DNA of 64,000 bases, taken from positions 1,426,001-1,490,000 of the forward strand of contig JAHLMK010000001.1 of the NCBI GenBank assembly GCA_019915135.1, read 5' to 3'. The DNA comes from Strobilurus pachycystidiatus (lineage: Eukaryota > Basidiomycota > Agaricomycetes > Agaricales > Physalacriaceae). Positions 45,484-55,350 of the stretch are shown in pieces (position 1 is the stretch's first letter; each line of letters opens with the position of its first letter). The notes under the pieces are model-generated. The model was given only the letters and a program-made list of their open reading frames with translations. It had not been told where the DNA came from and searched no databases. Both the position numbers and the translations under genes were made by a program.

Positions 45484-45701
45484 CTTCGGACACCTTACAC
45501 ATCATCAGTCTTCCCGCGCACCCATCCCGGCGCCTTCCTGTAGAATCTACGAAGTGGACTTCTCATTATATTATTGTTCAACAAGTCATCTATTACTGTT
45601 CATATTGCATATTCGCACTACATGTATACTACATGAACTCTGAAATCACAATAAAAGCACTGTTATCGTTTGAGGAGAAGCAGTCTAAGCGTCTCAAGGC
45701 T
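45484..45701. other. 3' flank of the SAP-kinase gene
   Basis: AT-rich, probably the 3' UTR and terminator. An open frame starting at 45633 runs into the foldback element and is not considered a gene on its own. Confidence 0.4.
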
Positions 45702-45710
45702 AAGCATGAA

Positions 45711-46512
45711 CAGCCTCCCAACCAGGCGGGGGCGAGTGTTCTTAGATATTATTACAACTGTAACGTTGCGGAATTGAACTGTGGAACGGCAGACTCCGAT
45801 TTTACACAGCCACTTAAACCTTATCCCAACACAAACACTCGCCCTACCGCCTGGCAACAAATGCCGCGTGGCTTGTTTGGCACCGAAGGCGTCGCCGTCA
45901 TCAGGCGCCTATCTCCTTCCGCCACCATGGTGGCCGACATCGAGCAGCGCGCCTCCAACGTGACGGCTGCATTGATACAGAATAATCTAACTTTACTTCT
46001 CTATCTTCGGACTCTCTTTTCTCTCAAATTTCCCTCTGCCATCAACCAGCACCTGCGACATCAAGTCCAGCAAGATGCACCACAGATCTGCACCCTTTTC
46101 CTCGAGACATTCGGCATCGTATCCAGTGTCTTCATCTGGTGCTTGACCACTGTGAGGAATGCCCTCATCCGGGAGATCAAGCTCCTCGTCGATCCGGCTC
46201 GCAAGCTGCATTTCAATGAGCTTGATTTTGAGGCAGGGCATAAGCGGAGGCGGTTGATGGACAAAATTGGACTTGCGTCGGCGTGTCGCAGGCGTGTCGG
46301 GTGCGCGTGATGAGGGCAATGGCTTTGGTGCCAAATAAGCCACGCGGCATTTGTTGCCAGGCGGTTAGGTGAGTGTTCGTTGGGTCTTAAGGTTTGAGTG
46401 GCTGTGTATTCGGAAGTCTCCGTGCCCCAGTTCGATTCTCGATGGTACCAAATACATATATCTACGCCCTACAGACTCAGAGAACACTCACCACCGCCTG
46501 GTTGGGAGGCTG
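45711..46512. mobile_element. 802-bp foldback-type DNA transposon relative with 9-bp target duplication
   Basis: The ends are inverted repeats beginning CAGCCTCCCAACCAGGCGG (19 of 19 identical). The identical 9-mer AAGCATGAA flanks the element at 45702-45710 and 46513-46521. Similarity between the arms continues with small gaps for about 200 bp (45711-45912 against 46303-46512). It includes a nearly perfect 40-bp block ending at the GGCACC motif. Each arm has its own inner inverted repeat (CCAGGCGG ... CCGCCTGG). The 390-bp centre is non-repetitive and open for 127 codons from a well-placed ATG at 45927. A 9-bp duplication fits Mutator-like elements best. It lies 66 bp upstream of the NOC4 start. 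Confidence 0.88.
45927..46310 (+). CDS. 127-codon open frame inside the foldback element, possibly a captured gene fragment
   Basis: The frame starts in a CCACCATGG context (MVADIEQRASNVTAALIQNN) and ends SACRRRVGCA-stop at 46308-46310. It contains a hydrophobic stretch (FGIVSSVFIWCL) and a basic end (AGHKRRRLMDK). It lies in the single-copy centre of the element and does not resemble a transposase. No family is recognised. Expression is uncertain. Confidence 0.25.
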   Translation: MVADIEQRASNVTAALIQNNLTLLLYLRTLFSLKFPSAINQHLRHQVQQDAPQICTLFLETFGIVSSVFIWCLTTVRNALIREIKLLVDPARKLHFNELDFEAGHKRRRLMDKIGLASACRRRVGCA

Positions 46513-46587
46513 AAGCATGAAGTGATCGGACGAGTAGTCTCGATTTGGAAGTCTTGAAATTTTGTAACTGCTACTTCAACTTGCACC

Positions 46588-48694
46588 ATGCCCGTCCACT
46601 CTCTGCCGCCCGCCAAGAAACGCCGAGTTGAAAGGGATGCAAAGGTGTTGCAATCCATCCAAGCGTCGGAGCAACAGCTTACTCGCGCAGTCGAACACAA
46701 TGCATCCCTGAACCCACTCGCCGATCTCTTCGACACAGTATCCTCCTGCAAAGACTCTCAGGACATCTCCAAAGGCATATACGCTCTCTACAGGGTCTTT
46801 GTCCTTGTCATTGTCAAAGGGAAGCTGTCCGTTTCTGGTGACGACAGCGCAAAGGCAGTAAAGACATGGCTTTGGGAGCGCATGCACCTGTATGTCGAGT
46901 ACCTGTGCGGATTGATGAAGGACGACGAGAAAACATTGAGAGTGCGTTAATTCTTCATAAAAAATGCACTTTGCTAATGTCCAAACAGGTGTCCGCTTTG
47001 CAGATCCTTTTTTCACTACAAAAGCATCTATCCACTGCCTTCTCAACTCCCTCCGCGCCCCAATTCCACAACTCCCACTTCCGCAGAATTGTTTCCGCGC
47101 TTTTGACATGTCCTTCGTCAACTCGAGGTGGCTCGTCCCCATCCGATGGCTCTATAGACCCAGATGTCCTCCATGTCTTCCACGATACATGGTTCAGCGT
47201 TCATGACGACATACGGTGGTTCTTCCTCAGAGAAGCTGGGTACGTACACTTGCGTGTTCTCGTCTTATACTGACTCAAGCGATCTCCAGCTCGATACTGT
47301 CTTCCTCGGCCTCAAACCCCAATATATCCTCGAACCTCTTGCAGATACTCGAAGGCTTGAACACATTCCCCACCGAACAAGCCGAGCTCAACACCTGGTG
47401 GGTCTCGGAAGTAGGCGCCAAACCCCCGAAGGTCAAGGCCTCCAAGAGTGAGGGCGCCGAAGAGGAGGATGAACCCGCGAAAGAGGACGAAGAGGACGAC
47501 TGGCGAAAGTTCTTCGACGAAGACACCTCGGCCAAAGACCTCGACAAGAACGCCGGACCTAAAGGTCGTGTGCATACGTTGACTATACATCAGTCATTGC
47601 ATTCTCTTCCATCGCATAAAGCCGTCTTTACTCGCGCTTGGCTGGCGCTTCTACCTTGTCTCTCCGTTGCCGATAACGCTCAGACTAGTAAAGCACATGT
47701 TACTCGTGTGCTAAACATCATGCACCGCGGTGTGATGCCCCATTTGACGCGGCCGGTGCTGGTCATGGACTGGATAGGTGCATGTGTCGACTACGGTCAG
47801 TCTCAGACGTTTTCACACAGAGGCATACTAATGCAGAGCAGGCGGAACCGTCGGTCTTCTTGCGCTCAACGCCCTCTTTGCCTTGATGAAGGAGTACAAT
47901 CTGTAAGTCTCTCCCTCGATGTAAATAGGTCTCACTCATAGCCTCTCAGTGACTATCCCTCCTTCTATACCCGCCTGTACGCATTTCTAGACCGCAACCT
48001 CCTTCATCTCAAGCACCGTGCACGGTTCTTTCGTATGACGGAACTCTTCCTCAGCTCAACGTGAGTGAACGTCTCTATCGCTTGTCTCCCGCATTTACAT
48101 CCCTTGGCAGTCATCTCCCTGCCACTCTCCTGGCCTCTTTCGTTAAGCGCCTCGCACGCCTTTCTCTTTCCGCACCTCCCGCGGGAGTCATCATCCTCAT
48201 TCCATTCACCTACAACATACTCAAACGCCATCCGGCCTTAATGGTCATGATCCACAGAATCGACGAATCACCGTCTGATGGGGTGGATCCTTTCCTGCCG
48301 GATGAACCCAACCCGTTGAGCACCAATGCTCTAGAAAGTTCGCTATGGGAGCTTGCGTCGCATCGCGTACATTATCATTCAGGCATTTCGACGCTGGCAA
48401 AGATATTTTCTGAGGCATTTACCAAGCCCGGGTTCTCTATGGAAGATTTCCTAGATCACACCTATGCAACCGTAAGTCTACGCCACCATTGTTTTTGTGT
48501 AGTCAAATTAAACACTTCCATTCTAGCTGTATGACACTGAGGCAAATCGCAAAATCAAGAAGGAGCCTGCTCTCAGTGCAGCTCTAGAATCAGGAAGCGG
48601 TGGGAAAATAGCTGCCCAGTTCTTTCATGGTCTTGAGTCTGACGACGTTGTCAATGATTTCTGGTCTTTAGGCTCGCTTGTAGTCTCAATTTAA
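46588..48694 (+). CDS. NOC4: NOC4, nucleolar complex protein of 40S ribosome biogenesis
   Basis: A multi-exon gene from MPVHSLPPAKKRR to TAA 48692-48694. It shows the helical-repeat N-terminus (EYLCGLMKDDEKTLRVSALQILFSL), an acidic insert (EEEDEPAKEDEEDDWRKFF) and the CBF/Mak21-Noc domain. That domain has VFTRAWLALLPC, VLNIMHRGVMPHLTRPVLVMDW, GGTVGLLALNALFALMKEYNLDYP and FYTRLYAFLDRNLLHLKHRARFF, then HLPATLLASFVKRLARLSLSAPP and IPFTYNILKRHPALMVMIHR. It ends DFWSLGSLV. Noc4 pairs with Nop14 in nucleolar pre-40S particles. The promoter is only about 65 bp from a transposable element. Confidence 0.92.
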
Positions 48695-48962
48695 AAAGTC
48701 TGTTGAGTATGTGACTGAGTAACGAACGTATACTATCTCGAAGAAACCCGAAAGAAAAGAAATGGGAGGAAAAGAGCACGACAAAGAGGGCAGAGTCACA
48801 CAACACGCAAATGCCGGAAAAAGGGGGGAAGACCAAATGTACAGAGAATACGCGATACAGTCAGTTGGTACGAAAAGCTGTCAAAGGTAGAATATCAGAG
48901 TATGACCCAAGACGAAGAGACTGACTTACAGGTGGCCAGGAGACAAACAGGAATGAAGAACT

Positions 48963-50841
48963 CTAGATGCTAAGAGATGTGGCTCTGTCCTGGAGGGCCT
49001 GATGAACTCCGTCGTGCCATTCCGGCTCCGTTCTGAAGGCCCCCAGGCCCAAGTTGTCGACAAGAGCGTCGACCAGATTGAGCAATCCTTGTACGAGGCT
49101 CCTCGTCAACTGCAAGGTGCCGTCGACGGTATCATCGTCACCTCCAAGAATATCGAGAAGTCCCTTCAAAGTGATGGACAGTTGAATGGGATCGTCGTCT
49201 AAATGGGCAGTGGAGTTGAGGATGGAATTGACAGCATCTGTGTATTGTGGGCCATAGCCCAGAGAAATGAGGAGTTCCTTGAGGTCAATGCACCCATCCA
49301 ATATGTTTCCGACAACTTGCAAAAGTGTCTCTACCGTGTCTGGTTGGCCTGATGGCGCGGCCGAAAGCCCATCCAACAGACCCTTGAGAAGACCATCCGT
49401 TGTGTTCATGAGTGAATCGAGTCCAAGGGACTTCAAGATATTGTCCAGAACACCGGGAGATGACGACGCGCCGCCATTCAAGAGGGAGTGAAGCAGCTGA
49501 GCCACAAGGCCTTGCGTCTGTGTACCCAAGAGTCTTTCGAGACCAAGGGAAGTGAGTAACTGAGTAACAACGTCGCTCTCTTCGCCTGGGCCACCGATAA
49601 CGATTCCTAGCAAAGGTCTAGCGTTGCGGGCGAAGACGCTGCGAGATGACGAGGGATGAATGAGGGGATCGACGTCGAGGAGTTCATTGACGACAGCGTT
49701 GAGGGAACCAGCGTCAACTTCCACGGTCGAATCCACGCCAAGAGGTCTCAGGTCGACAACAACGGGATTACTGACACATTCAGATGCTTGAGCGCCAGGC
49801 ACATAACCGTCGTGGCAGCTATGAACGATGCAGCGGCCTTCCGCACAGCCTACCGAGGCGGCGTTGGGCAGGAGACGACAGTCGATACCATTGAGGGTTT
49901 GGGAGGCCGGCGGTGTGAAGGGATGAGGTGCGATGCAACCACCGCCTGACAAGATGTCAGCGCCAGAGTGATATAGTATGGTGGAAAACGCGACTCACAG
50001 CTATCTGAGCTCGAAGAAGTATCCAGACATTCGAAGCCAGAAGCCGGCTTCAAGTTGGCAGGAATACCACAGACAGACTGGCTCTGCGAACAAGTCTCTT
50101 TCGCCTGCGCCAGGGTCGTGATCTCAGCATTGCGGCGCAGAGGCGAGCGCGGGATCGCGGAGCCACATGACTGTAGTGATCTCAGAGACGACGCGGGTCA
50201 TCCGCGAAAGAACTCACAGATACGCATTTACCGTTGCATTCGACCGTGGGCGCGGGGCATACACAGTGGTTTCCTCGCTTGACAAAGCCTGGATCGCAAG
50301 TGAAGTCGCAAGGCTTGGAGTTGCTGCAGACGCGTTGACTGTGGGGAGGGAGTGGGTCGCATTGGCCGTGTGCCTGGTCGTTGATCTGGTTTCGCGGTGA
50401 GCATTCAAGGTCGTGAGATGAACAAGTAACACGACGCGTACGGCAGCCTTGATGATAGCCTCCAGGTTGTTCTGGGAGCCCAACAGCCTCTCAATGTCAA
50501 CGGCGATGTCAGTTCTGAGGAAGAGGTCCAGATCCTAAAGGCGAGTTCAGTAAAAGCGGATGGAATAGGAGGAGAGAGTCGGACAGTACCTTGAGACACA
50601 AGCAGAGGTCCAGATTGACACCGAGGCTCTTCAAGATGGCCTCCAAGACACCGTTGTCGAGGAGTATGGCCGAGAGGTTGATGGAGGCGCATATGTCGAG
50701 CACGTCGGCGCGTGGGCGGGGGTGGTGGTACTGCCGGTCTGCGAGGGAGCGAGACTTGTGCGGCGCGACGACATGGGCGGCGTTCGCGGCGAGAAAGGCG
50801 GGAAGGAGAGAAAAGACAACGAAGGTGGGCGCGAACCTCAT
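48963..50841 (-). CDS. secreted Cys-rich protein with CPL1-like domain and Leu-rich amphipathic repeats
   Basis: Five exons run from ATG 50841 to TAG 48965-48963, about 550-600 aa. A signal peptide (MRFAPTFVVFSLLPAFLAANA) is followed by a helical segment. A Cys cluster follows (CSNSKPCDFTCDPGFVKRG, CVCPAPTVECNGKC), then the CPL1-like domain (PASGFECLDTSSSSDSCGGC, GIDCRLLPNA, VGCAEGRCIVHSCHDGY). The last 290 residues hold repeated LLxxLG(L) helices (TQLLTSLGLERLLG, NILKSLGLDSLM, KELLISLGYG). ATG 50874 would add 11 residues ahead of the signal peptide. CPL1-type proteins of basidiomycetes are cell-surface or secreted factors; the role here is unknown. Confidence 0.8.
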
Positions 50842-51676
50842 GGTGGACCGCGATGTGCAAGAACGAGAGAGCAAGCGAGTGGTGGTGGCTGGGAAAGGCG
50901 CAGACCCGCGAGATCCAGCTCTTTATAGCAGCCAGCCGCGGAGTTTGGATTGCGCCGCACTTCAAATGTTGGCCACAGTTATCCTTTTTGGGACAACCTT
51001 GACTTCTATCCAGCTTCTGTAAATGACACGGTATTTTTGGAACACAAACAGAATTGGACCTTTAAGCGCGCATGTTGGAGTCAAATGCGCACCGCCGTGA
51101 AGGAAACTCGCCAAGACGCGTCTTCGTATCGCTTAGTCCTTTCCCGCTCAAGAGATCGAAACATACCGTGCCAATTTCAGCCGCCAAAGGTAGACAAATG
51201 ACAGAACAGGCACATAGACGGCGTCTTCAGAGCCGGTGCCACTCATCGATCCATCGAGTTCTTCATATCCAGCTTCCACCGAGGAGTCGACGTCAACGAG
51301 GAGCCCGTCATGCCAGAATTCTTCGGCTGAACAAATATGCCATATTCGCGCCTTTGACCGTGTATTCGCTTGCTCGCCTCTCGGTTCACGGGATGGAAGG
51401 AACAGTGACATCCTAAAAACGGCGGAAACTTGTCAACTTTATGAGAAGAACATCTTCGGAACTCAGATTCAGCAAGCAAAAAGAATCCCAAAATATCATG
51501 TCGATGCAAAGCAAATCCGAAGTGGGCAATAGTAGTCTTGTGTGCATGAGAGCACTGTTGAGACGCTGAGGAAGGAAAGATCTATAATAAGGTGTTCCCA
51601 CGTCGTGCGATGCCGACGGCACACGGCGCGATCAAACCTGATCGAATCTACACTTTTCTCAGAGACTCAATCGTCC
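50842..51676. promoter_or_regulatory. divergent promoter region, 835 bp
   Basis: Between the CPL1-like gene and the URI-like gene. Short ORFs only; no repeat or RNA gene recognised. Confidence 0.45.
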
Positions 51677-53785
51677 ATGTCTGAAGCCCCTGCTGGTAGC
51701 ACTACTAGTCTTTCTCAAGGTGGATCTGATGGTAGCTTACTTCTTATACTCATGTGCATTCATCTGACAAGATCTAGCCTTTCGCGCACTCCTCAACTCT
51801 ATCACTCCCGGTGCCGCTGACAAGCTGACTCCAGACGCGATCCAGCGCCTCTCACAGAAAGTAAACGATCTCGTCGGAGGTGAGGAACAGGCGCAGAGCA
51901 TTCTGAACGGACTTCAAGGGGGTGAGGTATGCTCGTGCGCGCTGATGAGAACTCTCACTAACACTTTCCAATTTACACAGCTGGTCAATGAAGAAGGACT
52001 TCCGATTGTCGACATCAGTGAACAGGCCACGGACGAACCTTCCCAGAATGAGGTTCTAGAAGAGCCAGAACTTCTTCCTCCCTCCAAACTCTCTCCTGCC
52101 GAGCTCGAAGTCCGTCGGCGCGAACGAAATCACATCCTGGACATGTTGGAAGCGGAAGAAGAAGAGTTGGAGAGGAAACAAAGCGTGGAGGAAATTGAAC
52201 GGCGTCAAGAAGCACTCAGAAATCGACGGGAAGCGGCGCGAAAAGAGGCCGAGCGACTCGCGGCCGCAAAGCAGATGCAGAAGAAGATGGGCAAGGCGCT
52301 GTTGAAGGGTCTCGGTGACGCTCATCCCAAAGAGTCAACCAAGCCAACTCAACCCCCCGTGCCTGCGCCTGTCAAAAGTGTTTCTTTTGCCGACGAACCG
52401 CAGGAGGAGTCTCACGAACCGAAACCTCCACCCGTTCAGTGGGGCGATGTCTCTCAAGGCAGACTAGTGTCCTCAAATCGGCCGACGCTTTTGTCTGAAC
52501 TGAAGAATGACAACACCCTTCCAATGAAACACTCCGTCGTGGAACGCACTCCCGGTGCTGCCCAGCCTCCGAGCCTTCCACCTCCATCACCGCCTCTCCT
52601 GGATTCCGATGACGAGTCCGAGCCTCCTGCCTCGGACAGCGACGGAGACGATAAGTCCAATTCTGGCGCAGACAGTGATTTGGAGGAAGGGGAGGATCTC
52701 GACTATGCTCGGCACCAGCGCGAAATCGCTTTGAAATACCATCAAATGCGGAGCAAGATAGGTCAAGACGTGGCGCAGACAATGTCCTCTCATTCTCATT
52801 CAGAGGTAAGTCCCTCAAACTGTCTTTTCAATAACGCTCTCATAAGCTTTGCCAGGATGTCGAGGAAATACCCATACCACCCACAAGAGCGTCTCTTTCA
52901 CGCTTCAAATCAGAGCGTTTAACGTCATCATACAACGCTGCTGTTCCCTCTTCTTCCCAATCACTTGGATCGGCAGCCGTTCTTCCTGCCTCTGGTGCCG
53001 ATACTCTGCGTACTGCGATTCGCTTAGGTAAGCTGGACGACGATAATCAGCTTGTTGCTGGTGTGGAAAGCGACGGGAGCGACAATGAGCTCCAAGAAGT
53101 GCTTGAACTCATCAAAAAAGGGGAGGTGTACAACGCAGGACCATTCGGTCATCCTACACCTGTGCCTACCAAAATTGATTCTATACCTTCTTCTTCGCCG
53201 TCCACCTCCACATCCCTCGGCAACGTCCCGCCTCTTCCCGCTAAGCCTAAAACCTCCCGGTTCAAGGCGACTAGACCCCAGGCGGCGAGGATTCCACAGT
53301 CACCTTTGAGCGCCTCACCTACACCAGTCTCGACCGCTTCGCGTTCCTCGCCAAAACTTCCTACCGGGTCCGAACCAACGAGTTTCTTGACTTCGTCCTT
53401 ATCCCACACAGTCAATCCTTCATCTAGCGCACCAACAGGAAAGTTCCCACTTCCTCCGAACCTTGGCCCAGACTATGTACCTGGAGGGGACCCCATGTCT
53501 ATGATCGTCGAGTCTCCTTCTTTCCCAAGGTCCGCTGTGCCATCCTCGAATACTCGACCGCCGGCAGTGATGTCGTCGACGGTAGGTGAGAGGAAACCGC
53601 CAAGCGTTATGTCAGCTGGGGTGGTAGAGAAGCAGCCTCAGACGATGACGGCGGGAGTGGTCGAGCGAAATGTGATGTCGGCGGGGGTGTTTGAGAGGAA
53701 GCCTTCACGGTTCAGGGCGGAGAGGCCGCCAACTATCATGTCGTCCGGTGTACGGGAGAGGCCGCCCAGAAACCGCCAACAATAA
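51677..53785 (+). CDS. URI1/Bud27-like (DUF3835-type) Pro/Ser-rich protein
   Basis: Four exons run from ATG 51677 to TAA 53783-53785, about 610 aa. A short helical N-terminus (ALLNSITPGAADKLTPDAIQRL) is followed by a long charged coiled coil (LEAEEEELERKQSVEEIERRQ). An acidic patch comes later (DSDLEEGEDLDYARHQREIALKYHQM). SRFK/SRFR motifs occur three times (SLSRFKSER, TSRFKATRP, PSRFRAERP). The last 75 residues repeat a V-M-S-(A/S)-G-V-x-(E/G)-(R/K) unit about six times. The SRFK elements and repeated V-x-ER tail recall the C-terminus of URI/Bud27 scaffolds of the prefoldin family. The prefoldin helices are not obvious, so the assignment is tentative. Confidence 0.55.
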
Positions 53786-54029
53786 TGTCAAAGAAGTCGT
53801 AGGCTGATTCAACAAAGAATGTCAATATTTGTAATCTGTTGCTGCCAAAGAAATACAAATGGCTTTTATTTATTGCCAGTAGCCCAGGTACATCGTAAGA
53901 GTTCCTCCCTGAGTGGCAGTGAGTCGAAGTCGTAGTCGAGCGAGCCGGAGTTGATTCCAAAATCGGCTACGCCCCGATCAGGTAATTGCACTCTTTTTTT
54001 CGCCTTCACAATCCCTCCACCATTCGAAG

Positions 54030-55054
54030 ATGGTCGCGACCCAAACCACCCCATCTACCAGCGCTTCGGGACCCAAAAAGAATCGCAGAAGAATCACTCG
54101 AAAAAATGGTGTCGCCAAAGCAGCAGGCGACCACGATGCCGACATGCAGGACGCCCATGATCATACCATTACCGACACCCTACTCTCCACGAGCAACGAC
54201 GACGACGAGCTGATGATTGACGTTGAGCCAACATCCATCACCCAGCCGTCAGCAGCACCAGCATTCGCACCCCTTCCTGCCAATGCAGAGAAAACCACTC
54301 TCAAATCCGAAACGAGGCGGATACCAATACCCCCACATCGCATGACGCCGCTGAAAAAGGACTGGGTCAATATATTTGGGCCTCTGACGGAGATCCTGGC
54401 GCTGCAGGTGCGAATGAATGTCCAGCGGAGATGCGTTGAAGCAAGGGTGTGTTTCAACTACTTTGGTTCTGGTACCCAACTAATCATCCTTCAAGACATC
54501 AAAAGCAACAAAAGACATCGGCGCCCTCCAGAAGGGCGCCGACTTTGTCAAAGCTTATGCTTTAGGATTCGATGTCAACGTGCGGGTCATTGCCTCTCAA
54601 TTGCGCCCAAATTCACTCATTGCGCTACAGGATGCCATTGCCCTCCTCCGTCTAGACGATCTTTACCTGGATTCATTTGAAATCAAAGATGTCAAAACCC
54701 TTCATGGCGACCATCTCTCTCGCGCCATAGGTCAGCAGCCACCTCCTTCCAGCTGTGATTACACACACCTAACATTGCCATCAGGTCGTATCGCTGGGCA
54801 AGATGGGAAAACAAAATTCACCATTGAAAACGCCAGTAGGACACGCATCGTTCTCGCAGATACGTACGTCGTCTACACTGTTTTTTTTTCTGCGTTATTG
54901 ATACTTTCGCAGCAAAATCCACATCATGGGCTCCTTCCAAAATATCAAGGTTGCCAGAGATGCCATCGTCTCTCTTATCCTCGGATCCCCGCCAGGCAAG
55001 GTCTATGCTGGCCTCAGGACGGTCAGCAGTCGCATGAGACAGCGAGCCTTGTGA
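54030..55054 (+). CDS. PNO1: PNO1/Dim2, KH-domain factor of 18S rRNA maturation
   Basis: Five exons from ATG 54030 to TGA 55052-55054. A disordered acidic N-terminus ([14 protein letters not shown]) leads into the conserved [39 protein letters not shown] split over one intron. Next are [60 protein letters not shown] (KH loop) and [30 protein letters not shown], ending SSRMRQRAL. Pno1 binds pre-18S rRNA and recruits the Dim1 dimethylase in the nucleolus and cytoplasm, and guards the 3' cleavage site. Length and domain order are typical. Confidence 0.94.
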
Positions 55055-55350
55055 TTCTCTTAGTTTTGACTTGTACACTTCTAGATATATCTAATTCACG
55101 TATCGCCTCGACTTGGAATTGATGTCGTTTAGAACCGAGACAAATCCACCATTTCATGTAAGAAAATACAAACGAGGCGTGGTATCCAAGATTAGGATGG
55201 GCAACATAGTGTGCGCATATGGGTATCAGGTATAGTGTAGTTAACGAGGGGGGTATAGCGTGTCAGAGTCCAGAATCATTGATCATCAGAAGTATTTTTC
55301 AAAACACTGGGCGCGAGAGTAAGTATCTATTCGTGCAAAGCAAAACAAAC

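Noticed and set aside
46340..46455. tRNA-like sequence with a B-box (agttcgattctcg) and a TCTTAAG loop-like element
   Set aside because: No consistent acceptor stem, D arm or A box could be drawn. It lies inside the right arm of the foldback element, and the left arm carries a degenerate copy, so at most it is tRNA-derived.
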